A DNA stretch of 64,000 nt, taken from the NCBI RefSeq assembly GCF_965638725.1, contig NC_134982.1:57659816-57723815 (forward strand). The letters are read 5' to 3'. The position numbers and the translations under genes are program-made. Below the pieces are notes generated by a model. It searched no databases and was not told the DNA's origin. It saw nothing but the letters and a program-made list of their open reading frames with translations. Every line of letters starts with the position of its first letter. Position 1 is the stretch's first letter. The DNA is from Aptenodytes patagonicus. Taxonomy: Eukaryota > Chordata > Aves > Sphenisciformes > Spheniscidae. Shown here one piece after another: positions 10,530 to 23,395 of this stretch.

Positions 10530-10602
10530 ATGTCAATTCATCCCTCTAAAAAAGAAAAACGCTTTCTTTTTACCTCAGAATCTGTTGCTGAAGGACATTC
10601 TG
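10530..10602 (+). CDS. MAT-like exon 1
   Basis: The ATG at 10530 follows an in-frame stop (TGA at 10524). It encodes 24 residues ending FLFTSESVAEGHS plus the first base of an Asp codon, then donor GTGAGT. FTSESVxEGHPDK is the N-terminal signature of the family. Here the Pro is Ser, and Gly of SVGEG is Ala. The tail before it is Lys-rich and six residues shorter than in human MAT2A. It is too short to stand out as an open frame, but the phase joins exactly to exon 2. Confidence 0.85.
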
Positions 10603-13341
10603 GTGAGTAAAAATGCTGATTGAATCTTTGCTTTTATTAATACTTGCACTGAAGAATGCTATCTGATGAAAGTTCAGTCATATCTCCTCCAATGGAGAAA
10701 AGAAAGAACCAATTAATTATTTTGAATAGACTTCAGATTAGTGTCTTTGTTTGCTTGACAAGAATTTCTCTTATTTGGTTAGTATGCAATATAATCTGGC
10801 ATAGACAACTTTAAACTTTTGCTTGAGAGAAAGAAGCATGAAGAGGTCTTCTATAGGTAGACTTGGAGCTGCCACATACACTGGAATTACAATTTCATTT
10901 TTAATTCTGTAATGAAAAAATATTACTTTATGCACAGATTTATTATAGGTGATCATTGAACTCTGAATCTCTGAAACGTTTGGAATACTAAGCATTGATT
11001 TTCATCAGAGCTGCATTCCAGATACTGCTGTAATACTACATATGCCCCTTTCCCCACGGTGCTCTCCCTAACACAAGTTTACATATGCTGTAGGCTGTAC
11101 GAAGCCATTGTATTTTCCAGGTCTGCGACTCTAAGACAGTGCTTCAGTTCTAATCGCTGTTCATTAAATTCAGCTATTTTTCACACAGCTTTGTTTACAC
11201 AAATCCGTACCTAGAAGCTAGGTTAACTGATGGACTGGAGGAAGTTTGGGCCTTCAGCAGACATACTAGTGACTCAAATTTACAGTAAAGGTAACAACAG
11301 TTCCTTTTATGGAGGAACCTTCAAATGGAGCATTTTAATGTTAAAGCTAAAAATAACATTACCTCTTACTTTTTCCATAGTAAAGACAAAAAAAACTAAT
11401 AGTGAGAAAATGAGGGTGATGTCAAACACTGAAGGTTTGCAGCCAAGTTTTTCTTGTGTGTCTGTATTCTCAGGATTCTTACTCATTAGGTGGGAATGGC
11501 ACAGTATGAGACCAGTTATATTAGTCTGTCTGTCCAGCCCCTGGTGAACAGTCCAACAGCTGCAAGACCACTGAAGCATGTAGCATCATATCTTGAACCA
11601 CCACAACCACTTGTTTGCTTTACGGCACTGCGCTATATGTTGTAATGGTGCAAATAGCTGAAGGCAATAAAACTTAACTAGTTGTTCCAGGTCATGCCAT
11701 TCCTGCTTGAGCATCAGGTGTGAATCAATTTTGCAATCTTCAGGACTCCGTTTGCCTCAGGGTTGTTGACAAACTAGCCAGATGACAAACTTTGGAACTT
11801 GGCATTACTGATTTTATACTTGATTGCACAAATTATTTCTGGGTCTGAAATTACGACCACATCATGTTTCTGTCTTTCATCTTATGTCCTTGTGTCTTCA
11901 AACTGTGGTCAATTTTTGTCAGTGAAGGTGCAATATAACTTAAGTAACTGACCAAGATTCTGATTCTCTGAGTAAATATACCAGCAAGAAATTTCAGTAA
12001 GGTAATGCTTGAGCTGGGGATCAATGCAGTATAAATAGCTGAAGACAGGCTTTACAGCTATCAAGTTGGCTTTGTTCTGTTGTTTTGCTTTTTTCCAAGC
12101 CTCTAAATTGTTGGACTTACTTTGCAAATGCTTATGAAATGCACAGTTAAATGTTTAGCTTCAGCTTGTCTGGGGAAAACACTAGAAACAAAACATAAAG
12201 GTGCTGAAATTGCTGATTCAGATTCTGAAAATTATGCCAGTGAAGAAGAGACCTGTGCACCTCCATAAGCAAATCTCATGCGACATTGAGATCACTGTAG
12301 CTTGTGTGAATAAACGGGGCACATACATTTTTAGCACTTGTGCTTTGCTTTTAGCCTGTTTTTAGGTTGTATTTGAGTGAGGTAGTATTGATGGTGCAAT
12401 GTCTCATCCATTCAAAGCTACAGGCTAGCATGTTTCACTTTTCCTTGCTTTTAGATTATACTGGAAGATATTACTCTACAGTTCTTATATTAAATTCAGT
12501 TTGTACCTAGACTTTGCATTGAATTACAGATCTTTTGGGGTACAGAATAACTCTACTCTTACCTTATAATTTCATTCTCATGTTTGTTTGCTTCCAGACC
12601 AGATTATCTTTAAAAGTAAATAAGTAGTTTAAGGTGGACATTCAGCTATGCTTCTTTATTAACTTCCTCTTTGGGCCCTCAAGCCTATGCACATATGTAA
12701 CGGTACTCACTCCTGCAAGAGAAGTTATTTTAGACTGGCAATTAGACAGATAATTATATAGGCTGTTGCAAACAATATAGGCACCTGGCTCATGATACAG
12801 ACAGTGTTGTAGATCCAGCTGCGTAGTTGTGTGGCTGAACATATTTTGGATACCTTTTTTCGTAATGATGGTGGGTGAATATTAGTGGTGTGTAACCGCC
12901 ACCAACTGTCAGTCGCAGAGGCGGTCAGCTCCGGTGCAGGCGCGTCCCGCAGTGGAGCGGTGGATTGCGGCGTACAGGGGGGTTTCCTGAGCCGGGGAAC
13001 CCACAGGGGAGCGCAGAGACCCCCCGGGAGCTGGCAGCTCTCACGAGGGCGGCTGGCGAGGCGTGGGCGGGGCCAGGAGCACCCCCCACTCCCACTCAAG
13101 GCAGCCCCAGGGAGCGCTACCCACCAGGAGCGCTGCCAACAGGACGGGCAAACAGGGTGTGGCGCGTCAGCCAGGGCGTGACATGGCAGTTTGCGCGGCA
13201 GTTCGCGAGGGAGGGCGCGCAGGGAAGGCACCTCTTTGAAGGAGAGGCATTCCACAGGCCGAGTGGGGGACTCGGCGTACACATAACCCGGCAACTGGGC
13301 GGAGGTCAAGAGCACTCATCCTACCCGACCCTCAAGGCAGA

Positions 13342-14444
13342 ATGGTGGGCACTCGTCTGAGGGTAAAGGCCGCGGCTCCAGCTGGGGGGTCTGCACCATC
13401 TACCCCAGCGGTGGTCGATGCCTCCACGCAGAGGGAACTGCTGAAGGGAGAGGCTGCAGTGCAGACCTCAGGCTGCAGGAAGTGCCCAGACCTCTCTCCT
13501 GGGGTAGGGACAGGCGGCAGACCTGCCTGGAAGAGGTGTGCCCAGGTCGAGGACCTCCTGCAGCAGGTGGCTGAGCTGCAGGAGGCGGTGAGAAGGCTGC
13601 GTAACATCAGGGAGGCAAAGAAGGAGCTAGATAGCTGGTTCCAAGCGCAGTGTGCAGCGGACCTGCAGCCCACGGCCAAACAGCCAAAAACTCCCCCACT
13701 GGCACACACAGAAGGGAGAGGGCGGGCCAATAATGCAGAAGAATGGACGCTTGCAAAGGCAAGGACCTTTGCAGGAGGAAGAGACTTCCCCCGAAGCCTG
13801 AGGTGTCCTTGCAGAACCATTTCACTGCTCTGCAGGCCGAAGAGGAAAGTCCTGTCACACCAGGAGAAGCGCGGGAGCTGAGTAATGCAGCCTGATCTGC
13901 CCCCCATATAACAACCAGCACCACTAAGAAAAGGTGACAGGTGACAGTGGTAGGTGACTCTCTTCTGAGAGGTACAGAAGCACCCATTTGCTGACTGGAC
14001 GCACTCTCTAGAGAGGCGTGCTGCTTACCGGGGGCTCACATCAGGGATGTCACCAAGAGCCTACCAAGCCTCGTACAGCCCACTGACTATTATCTGCTGC
14101 TGCTCTTTCATGTGGGCACCAGTGACACAGCCAGGAGCAGTCTGAGGACTATCAAGAAGGACTACAGAGCCCTGGGAGCGGCGGTAAGGGACTCAGGAGC
14201 GCAGGTAGTTTTTTCATCAATCCTGCCAGTCAAAGGGAAGGGGTTTGAAGGGGCCAGTCGAATCTGGCGAGTCAACAAATGGTTCCGGGACTGGTGCCAC
14301 AGCCAGGGGTTCAGCTACTTAGACCATGGGACTCGCTTTGAGAAACCTGGTCTACTGGGGGCCGACGGGGTCCATCTGTCAGAGAAGGGGAAGAGCATCT
14401 TTGGTTATAGGCTTGCTAAGCTGGTGAAGAGGGCTTTAAACTAG
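13342..14444 (+). pseudogene. CR1 ORF1 (coiled coil and esterase), broken
   Basis: The first segment (13342-13881) has a Cys-containing stretch (CRKCPDLSPG) and a predicted coiled coil (VEDLLQQVAELQEAVRRLRN), the nucleic-acid-binding half of ORF1. After a frame break near 13880 an SGNH-type esterase follows. The GDS serine block is at 13953-13961, a TGA interrupts near 13990, then come a HVGTSD block near 14110 and DGVHLSEKG near 14368-14394 with the Asp/His pair. Stop at 14442-14444. Esterase domains in CR1 ORF1 are established for this family; their role in retrotransposition is unclear. Confidence 0.8.
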
Positions 14445-14446
14445 AG

Positions 14447-17385
14447 ATGCCGGGGGAGGGGAACCTCAATCCATCCCACTCCTACCAGTTTGATGCCAGG
14501 GCCAGCAATAGATGCCCAGAGCCTGGAGAAGGAGCACAGGTCAGCAGGAGAGTGCCTGAAGAGCAGCACAAAGGAACTCCAGCCAGTAAGACAGCTTCAT
14601 CGGGGGCCCAACTTAAATGCCTCTATGCAAACGCACGTAGCATGGGGAATAAACGAGGAGTTACAGATGTGCGCACACCTGCAGGGCTATGATCTTATTG
14701 GCGTCAGGGAGATGTGGTGGGATGGCTCCTATAATTGCAGTGTTGGGATGGAGGGATACAGGCTCTTTAGGAAGGACAGGCAGGAGAGACAAGGAGGGAT
14801 TGTCACCCTCTATGTCAATGACCAGCTGGAGTGCCTGGAGCTCTGTCTGGGGATGGATGAGGAGCCGACTGAGAGCTTGTGGGTCAGAATTAAAGGGAAG
14901 GCAAGGACAGGTGACATTACAGTGGGGGTCTGCTACAGGCCACCTGACCAGGAAGACCGAGTGGATGAGGCCCTCTCTAGACAGATAGGAGCAGCCTCAT
15001 GCTCACAAGCCCTGGTCCTCATGGGGGACTTCAACCACCCCGATATCTGTTGGAGGGACAATACGGCAAGGCATAAGCAATCCAGGAGGTTCCTGGAATG
15101 TGTTGATAATAACTTCCTTCTCCAAGTGGTAGAGGAGCCAACAAGGAGAGGTGCTATGCTGGACCTTGTTCTCAACAACAAGGAGGGGCTGGTGGGGAAT
15201 GTGAAGCTCAAGGGCAGCCTGGGCCACAGTGACCATGAAATGGTGGGGTTCAAGATCCTTAGGGCACTGAGGAGGGCGCACAGCAAGCTCACTACCCTGG
15301 CCTTCAGGAGAGCAGACTTTGGCCTCTTCAGGGATCTGCTTGGTAGAGTGCCATGGGACAAAGCCCTGGAGGGAAGAGGGGACCAAGAAAGCTGGGTAAT
15401 ATTCAAGGATCACCTCCTCCAAGCTCAGGAGCGATGCATCCCAACAAAGAGGAAGTCAGGCAAAAACGCCAGGAGGCCTGCGTGGATGAACAAGGAGCTC
15501 CTGGACAAACTCAAACACAAAAAGGAAGCCTACAGAGGGTGGAAGCAAGGACAGGTAGCCTGGGAGAAATACAGAGAAATTGTCTAAGCAGCCAGGGATC
15601 AGGTTAGGAAAGCTAAAGCCCTGATAGAATTAAGTCTGGCCAGGGACGTCAAGGGCAACAAGAAAAGATTCTATAGGTACGTTGGGGATAAAAGGAAGAT
15701 GGAAAATGTGGGCCCCCTCTGGAACAAAATGGGAGACCTGGTTACCTGGGACATGGAGAAGGCAGAGGTACTCAATGACTTTTTTGCCTTGGTCTTTACT
15801 GGCAAGTGTCCGAGCCTCACTGCCCAAGCCGCAGAAGGCAAAGGCGGGGACTGGGAGAATGAAGAACTGCCCACTGTGGGAGAAGATCAGGTTCAAGACC
15901 ATCTAAGGAACCTGAAGGTGCACAGGTCCATGGGACCCAATGAGATCCATCTGTGGGTCCTGAAGGAACTGGCGAATGAAGTTGCTAAGCCACTATCCGT
16001 CATATTTGAGAAGTTGTGGCAGACTGGTGAAGTTCCCACTGACTGGAAAAGGGGAAACATAACTCCCATTTTTAAAAAGGGAAAAAAGGAAGACTGGGGA
16101 ACTACAGGCCAGTCAGTCTCACCTCTGTGCCTGGGAAGATCATGGAACAGATCCTCCTGGGAGAAGTGAGCATGCTAAAGCACATGGAGGACAGGGAGGT
16201 GATTCGAGACAGCCAGCATGACTTCACCAAGGGCAAGTCCTGCCTGACTAACCTAGTGGCCTTCTATGATGGAGTGACTACATCAGTGGACATGGGAAGG
16301 GCTACAGATGTCATTTATCTGGACCTCTGTAAGGCTTTTGACATGGTCCCCCACAACATCCTTCTCTCTAAACTGGAGAGGTATGGATTTGATAGGTGGA
16401 CTGTCTGGTGGGTGAGGAATTGGTTAGATGGTCACATCCAGAGGGTAGTGGTCAATGGCTCAATGACCAGATAGAGGTTGGTGACAAGTGGCGTCCCGCA
16501 GGGGTCCATACTGGGACCAGTACTGTTTAATATCTTCATCAATGACATAGACAGTGGCATCGAGCGCACCCTCAGCAAGTTTGCAGATGACACCAAGCTG
16601 AATGGTGCGGTTGACACGCCAGAGGGACAGGATGCCATCCAGAGGGACCTGGACAAGCTCGAGAAGTGGGCCTGTGTGAACCTCATGAGGTTTAACAAGG
16701 CCAAGTGCAAGGTCCTGCACCTGGGTTGTGGTATCAATACAGGTATCAATACAGGCTGGGGGATGAAGGGATTGAGAGCAGCCCTGTGGAGAGGGACTTG
16801 GGGGTACTGGTGGATGAAAAGCTGGACATGAGCCGGCAATGTGCCCTCGCAGTCCAGAGAGCCAACAGTATCCTGGGCTGCATCAAAAGAAGTGTGGCCA
16901 GCAGGTTGAGGGAGGGGATTCTGCCCCTCTACTCTGCTCTGGTGAGACCCCACCTGGAGTACTGCGTCCAGCTCTGGGGCCCTCAGCATAAGAAAGACAT
17001 GGACCTGTTGGAGCAGGTTCAGAAGAGGGCCACGAAAATGATCAGGGGGATGGAACACCTCTCCTATGAAGAAAGGCTGAGAGAGTTGGGGTTGTTCAGC
17101 CTAGAGAAGAGAAGGCTTTGGGGAGACCTTATTGCAACCTATCAGTACTTAAAGGGGGCTTATAAAGAAGATGGCGGCAAACTTTTTAGTAGGGCCTGTT
17201 GTGACAGGACAAGGGGGAATGGCTGTAAACTAAAGGGGGGTAGATTTAGACTAGATATAAGGAAGAGATTTTTTACGCTGAGGATGGTGAAACACTGGCA
17301 CAGGTTGCCCAGAGAGGTGGTGGATGCCCCATCCCTGGAAACGTTCAAGGTCAGGTTGGACGGGGCTCTGAGCAACCTGATCTAG
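14447..17385 (+). pseudogene. CR1 ORF2 (endonuclease and reverse transcriptase), broken
   Basis: Endonuclease signatures appear in order: NARSMGNK (about 14620), REMWWDG with the catalytic Glu, [20 protein letters not shown], and HSDHEMV. Reverse transcriptase then shows [43 protein letters not shown] and [10 protein letters not shown], followed by the thumb/C-terminal region ending [17 protein letters not shown]. Breaks: a frameshift near 14650, TAA at 15585-15587, a frameshift near 16100, TAG at 16472-16474 and a frameshift near 16725-16755, where a 12-bp unit is duplicated. Catalytic residues are all still present. The enzyme nicks the target DNA and primes reverse transcription there. Confidence 0.88.
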
Positions 17386-17474
17386 TTGAAGATGTTGCTG
17401 CCCACGGCAGGGGGGTTGGACTAGATGACCTTTAAAGGTCCCTTCCAACCCAAACTATTCTATGATTCTATGAA

Positions 17475-18434
17475 GATTAATGCGTGTTCCTCATGTTTCT
17501 GCAGATATACAACTTTTCAAAGCTGTACTTTTGAGGTAATAAGATGGATTGCTTTTACCTGCTTCAGTTACCCTAATGAGACAAAGAATCTCAATTTGTC
17601 CTCGAAATTGTTCATTAACTTTTAACAAACCAAATGCGTTTGGCATACTCAGGTCTTACTTGGACAATAAGTCATCGGTGCTAAAGACAGAATAGGTAAG
17701 AACTTTTCGCTCCAGTGCTTTTGTCTTTAAAAAAAAGACCAAAACTCAGGAATATAACTGTGGAAACTTGTGAGTGGCCAATGCTTGTCCCTGAGAGAAT
17801 GTTTGCAGATGCTTTTCTGAACTCAAATGAGCTGGATAGTTGTGGATAATTGCAGGAGTAGACTTCAATCTAATGTACCTGTTTGCAGGGAGAGCAATGC
17901 CTCTTGTCATCCAAAAAAGTTGACACATGAGATCTCAGAGGTCCTCACTGCAGGTGGTGAAGGGATAAACACTGCCTTAAGTGCAGACCTCTGATAGTTA
18001 TAAGATGTAGATCAAAATAGGTAATTCACACTGAAAATACAATACAAAGTTTAAAATAAAGAGGGGAAGAATGCAAAACTGCTACAGAAAGGTCTTAGCT
18101 TAAATACTTCTTCCGAAGTTACTTCTTGTATCTTCTGTTCTCCTGAAACTAGTATCTCAGGATGCCTTTGCAGGCCTTTTTCATTGTCCCCTCGCCTGGG
18201 AGGCTGCTGGCCTGTGCAGATGATAGAAAAGTGTCAGTTAGGATTGACTTGAGGAGAGGAGTGAAAACAGGGTAAGACATACCTTTCAGAATATAAGTTG
18301 CTAAAATTGCCTCTTGACAGATGCTCTATAAACAGAAGTCTCTTGCCCACCGGAAATGAAATTTTATTAAGAAATCACTTTTTTGTTTTTACCACAAAAA
18401 GAAATGTTATATCTGTCTTGTTTTTATCTTCTAG
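17475..18434 (+). other. MAT-like intron 1, distal part
   Basis: AT-rich intron between the CR1 and exon 2. A polypyrimidine tract precedes the exon 2 acceptor. Nothing else recognised. Confidence 0.5.
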
Positions 18435-18512
18435 ATAAGATGTGTGATCAGATAAGTGATGCTGTTCTAGATGCTCATCTCAGTATTGATCCAGATGCCA
18501 AAGTTGCCTGTG
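18435..18512 (+). CDS. MAT-like exon 2
   Basis: 78 nt between TTCTAG and GTAAGT, phase 1 in and out. It encodes D-K-M then [13 protein letters not shown] and DPDAKVAC, nearly identical to the family's most conserved N-terminal block. Confidence 0.92.
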
Positions 18513-21500
18513 GTAAGTACAATACAGATAGAAAAATAGATTAATGAAGTACAACAAGTAATCCATGTTGGTATAACATCTCATGATCCAAAATTCTTGC
18601 AATAGCTGGCTGGCAGTCAATGCTTCCACAGTCAGTCAAGAGGCCAACTCTGGCATACTGACTCAGAGGAGAGGGGAAGGCAGGAAAAAAGCTGCAAAAG
18701 ATGAACAGAAAAAAGGAAATACATAGTACTCCAGTACAAATTATAAATGATGAAATGTAAGAAACAGATCAGGAGAAGCTAGTGGTATTGGGGAAAACTA
18801 TGGTTGACAGGGCTAATGATAATGATGAATCTAAGAAAATTAGGGAAAAAGAGAATTGAGGAAAGGTATATGTCAAGATGCATTTCTTCATAGAGTGAGT
18901 AAAAGGTGTGAATAAAACTCAAAATCTGGAAGTGCTAAAGAGATATTTACTGTGCCTTTACAGAAGCAGGGTGATGCCCTTGGTTCACAGGAAGGTAAGT
19001 GCACAGTTCATTTGAATGTGATTCTGATCAAAGTGGCTTGCTTTTTTCTTGGGACTTTCTGTTGGGACTGTATTCTACGTGGATGTTGTCACTAGCAACA
19101 TCACCTCTTCCAGAGGCTAAGAACATATCATAAAATTGGAATGAGCTGGGTTGCCAATGGGGAATGGACACAGAAAGGGAATGTTTCTGAAGAGCTCTCC
19201 AAATGCAGTCATTTTGTTCTTAGAACAAACCATCAAGGCCATACTTACAGCATAGAGGACTAGCTGCATTCCACAAATACAGTGATCTAATATGATGCTT
19301 CATCTGAAAAATCTCATGTGATCCTTGATGCATAGATGGGAGCAGCAAGGAGACGTGGTGGGGAAGTGTTTAGCACATGTATTAGGCTTGATGAAGCATG
19401 TATTTCAGTATTGCAGGCAGTTATGCTTCCAAAACTGCTGAAAAGCTGGAGATGGTAACAGAGAAATGCTGCAAAAATGACAGGGAGTGAAAAATGTGTC
19501 ATAAGAGATGTGAGAAACATGATCAGTTTCTTACCAAAAAAGAAGACTGAGATGTGACATGATTACATAGATAAATCCCTGATTTCTATAATCTGTTGGG
19601 AAAAAAAATATCAAAACTGCTGACTGGAGTCAGAAAACTTCAGTATAACATTGAAGTGTGAGTCTGGAAAAGATAAATTGGTTGACCAGGCACAGAGATT
19701 GCTAAAAAAGTCGTGGGCTGGAGAACAGAAAGCAGTTATGGCACTCAATACAGGGTTTACCGGGTGAAAATTAGAATTTCTGATTAGTTGTGCAGGCCTT
19801 GCCTCAAAGTTTCAGAAAAAAAATCTCAAAGCGTTATGTAAGTACTAAGTCACTGTAACACTGTATTTTACAAAACTGTGAAATGTAGTTTATGGAGATG
19901 TTGAAACTAGATTCTGTCTATCAGTAGAAAAATGTATCTGTGGTTCTCTGAGTTTTATTTGCTGCTTGGACTTTTAGGATTAGCAAGCTTTGCATACAAA
20001 GTTCTGAATTGTTACACTGGCACTACCTCATTTCAGCAGGACAGAGCTGGTTTCTCTTTGTGCTGCCAACAAACTGGGTAGCAGTAAAGTCAAACAAGAG
20101 AATACTGGCTGCAAGTAGCATAAAGCAGAAGGCAGAATAATTATTCTACTTCCTCTCTGATTAAGAGAAGCCTTTCTTGGAAAAAAAGTCCTTCCCAGTA
20201 TGCCCAGGAAATGAGAGTCAAGAGGGAAAACTGTCCATAAACCAAGACAGTACAAAAGAGAAGGTGGAAGTTTCTACCTACTAGTGGTGTTCAAAATATT
20301 CTTCTGAGGACACTTAAACATGTAAGATATCACCCCCCAGTGAAGAGCCCAAAACCTTATATGTTAACTTTCTCTTGGGTAGAGCAGATGGGGGTGTTGC
20401 TTGGGCTGACTTGTAAGTTGCAGCTATAGTGCAGCTCCTGAGCTGTGTTTTCTTTTGGTTGAATTAAATTTCAGTCAGAATGGAAAGCAGTCAAAGGTAG
20501 CAAGATGAATCTTTGTTATCCTGATACTAAAAAAGCATCATCATGGCATGAAGTCTTGCATCACTATCAAGCTTTGCTTGGCTGTAATGGGCCTGGGAGA
20601 ATTTCTAGGGACTGTTGGTGGCAACTGCAGCCTTATTCTTCCATCTATCTAAGCCCCAGTTCCCTAACTTTGTGTTCTTCCAGAGAGGCTTCCCCTTTTT
20701 GTAGTGACCACACTGGAAAATGAGAGCCGTTCTTCTCTGCCTCACACCTGTAATGCGGGGTCTCTTCCCGCAGCACAGGATTCACAGCACCATACATGCC
20801 TCACACATATAAGTGATCTGCTATGGTGTAGCAGACAGGAAGAGCACTGCTGCCAGTAGAGCAGGGGCACAAGACTGAATGTGAAAATAATGGTACCAGG
20901 ATACCCTGTACTGTAGTGGTATCACTACTTGGGGTTAATGTGCTGTATACATTTAGGGCTACTGTATTATTATGGACTCTCACTGTGTCCACAGTGTAAT
21001 TCAGAGATACCATGCCAGCTAGGATGTAGCTTAATAGTTCAATATAGACTAATTCCTCTTACAGACAAACAGAGAAAGCTTGCCCTGTGCTAAGTTCTCA
21101 ACTGCTTGTCTGGATTATCTAAGCTAAGCTGCCAATTAAAGCTAGCTTGATCAACTTTATGTGATGCTGCAGTCCATAGTTGTGCAATTTTATAGTATAC
21201 TCCTGCCTGTAATACTTAATCTTGAAATCAAATAAAATTATTCAAATGAGATGGTGACTGGATGATAAAAGCGATGGATGAAATTCAGTGTTGGCTAATG
21301 CATGGGGGAAGGGAGAAATCTTACCCCCATATATAGAAAGTAGGATTTGCAGTTCACTGCAAGCATTCAGAAAAGAGATTTTTGGGTTGTAATAGACATA
21401 TGTTTCTGTGAAAAGCGTCGGTGCTCTGTAGCAGTAAAAACCCAGGCCAACTGTTAGGGCTTGCTGGGAAAGGAACAAAGAATGGAACTGAGAACATTAT

Positions 21501-22293
21501 TAAGTCATATAAATTCATGGTTGTCTTGAATACTGTGTGCAATCTGTTTCTCTACCCCCATCCCAAAAAAGGCAATAGTAAGATTGTATGGCAAGAGTAA
21601 CAAATACGATCATAGCTGCACAATGTCTTTCAGTGAATAGCCTAGGCCTCCTCTGTCTGGAAAAGAGGATTAAATTAGATATGAAATAGAGCTGTACAGT
21701 TGTAGGTTGTATTGATGTGGTGAATTTTTTGTGATTGTTTGCTATATGTTTTAACACAAAAAGGAAAAATTTGGAGGCCAGGTGAATGCTTGAAACAAAC
21801 AATGAAATAAAATATGAAATGATTCTGCTCAAAATTTGTAATGAAGTTGCATAGCTTCTTGCTCCAGGATCCTGTAGATGCTAAAAGTTTTCATGGTTGC
21901 CAAGGGCAACTGGGTGAATTACAGTAACAAAAATCTGTCAAAGACTGGTAACGCCATCTGTTAATAAATGATGTCCCTTTAGCTTCAGGAAGACCCTGAG
22001 CCGAAATTGTTGGAGACCAAGAAACTATTTGGAGAAATAGCACTACATACTTGATCTGGAGCCACTGTGGAGATAGGATAATTGGGTAAGATGAAACCCC
22101 TCCTTGCAGGCATTTTAATGTTCATAACAGCTGAAGAGAAGAGTGGTTGCACACAGACCTATATGTATGCTAAGGCTTTACACTGAGTTTCCCCTATGAG
22201 TAATTCTTTGTTTATAGAACAACCTTCAGGATCTCCCTGTGTAACTGTAAAATAGTAGCAGTAAAATTCTGATGTTTTATCTTTTTTCTGCAG
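18513..22293 (+). other. MAT-like intron 2
   Basis: 3.8 kb of AT-rich unique-looking sequence. Short open frames on both strands (for example 21515-21832 minus) show no motif. No repeat of the CR1 or LTR families is seen. Confidence 0.5.
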
Positions 22294-22416
22294 AGTGTGT
22301 AGCAAAAACTGGAATGATTTTGCTTTGTGGAGAGGTCACATCTCAAGCTATAGTAGATTACCAACAAATTTTAAGAGAGACCCTTAAGAGGATAGAGTAT
22401 GATGACTCTTGCAAAG
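22294..22416 (+). CDS. MAT-like exon 3
   Basis: 123 nt between TCTGCAG and GTAAGT. It encodes ECVAKTGMILLCGEVTS (binding-site Glu in ECVAK and GEVTS) and ends YDDSCKG. The helix between them (residues about 70-84) is clearly more divergent than in MAT1A/MAT2A. Confidence 0.92.
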
Positions 22417-23282
22417 GTAAGTGAAATCCTTCATGTATTCATTCTAGGGTCTGTTCTGCATGTGGCCAAAGTCATGTTTTTATGATCTTTTGGAAAATAA
22501 AATTAAATGTGTATCCAGGCCTAGGAGAAAACTGCACAGATGTTGATATGCATTTTTCAGTGCCTGGTACTGAAGGAGCTATTTTAAGTTAGCACACTTG
22601 AAAAAAACTCTAAAAGTGCCAGGTTCTTGCTTCTCTGATGCAGATGAACTAGTGTTTGCACTAATGTCAGAAGGTGGTTACATCTGCAGGTTTGTACAGT
22701 GAAAGCTTTAACACTGATGTTCCTTGTCCTTGGGGTGCATATGCCTATGAAACTTGAAGTTCACACCCAAGGGAATTCTTTATGTATTCTTAACATATTT
22801 CCCAAAGTAGCTTCCTTTCAGCAGTTGAACCCCTTACATGGCTGTTCCCCTTCAGTCTTCCCTTTTAATGCATGATCTATATGGCTTTTCTCTAATTCGA
22901 TTGAACCCTAGAACCTACTACAAGAAAAACTGAATACCAGTTTCTGGTAACATTTTCCACTCTCCTCTCCCAGCTTTAATACCTAAATGGTTTGAACCCT
23001 AGTCATCATAAGTAATGTAACAAACTTTGGTGGAGTACCTTGTAGGATTATACTTACCCTATCAGTTTCAAGAGCTCAAGTTTCAACTAGTACCACTAAC
23101 TTGCCCTCATCCTGAGACTGTTATATAAATGTGCTTATTGTCTGCTTCTATTAGCAATACAAAACATGCTTAGAGTTTTAAAAGTTTTAGTCAAGGTAAC
23201 TAGATAATCCCTAAAAGCTTCTCTAGCAATTTGTGAACTCTCAAGAATGTGTGACCTAACTTTAAAAAATTCCCTTCACTAG

Positions 23283-23395
23283 GACTGGACTATAAGACTT
23301 GCACAGTTTTAGTGGCCTTAGAACAACAGTGTAAAGAGATCAAGCATGCTGTCTGCCGTGGCAAAAGTGACGATAACATTGGAGCAGAGGATCAG
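23283..23395 (+). CDS. MAT-like exon 4
   Basis: 113 nt between CACTAG and GTGATG. It encodes [15 protein letters not shown], a divergent gating-loop region with Cys and Lys/His substitutions, and NIGAEDQ. Glu replaces Gly in the normally invariant GAGDQG. The donor GTGATG is weak. Confidence 0.9.

Larger units (their letters stand above)
12893..17474 (+). mobile_element. Near-full-length CR1 LINE in MAT-like intron 1
   Basis: About 4.6 kb, close to the full length of a CR1 element, in the same orientation as the MAT-like gene. It starts with a GC-rich 5' region (about 12893-13340), then ORF1 (coiled coil plus esterase), ORF2 (endonuclease plus reverse transcriptase), the conserved tail (CCTTTAAAGGTCCCTTCCAA) and the octamer repeat at 17456-17474. 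All parts are recognisable, but there are at least five breaks, so it is dead. The exact 5' end is estimated from the change in base composition. Confidence 0.88.

Noticed and set aside
14933-15422. Minus-strand open frames inside the CR1
   Set aside because: Antisense shadows of ORF2; no motif on that strand.
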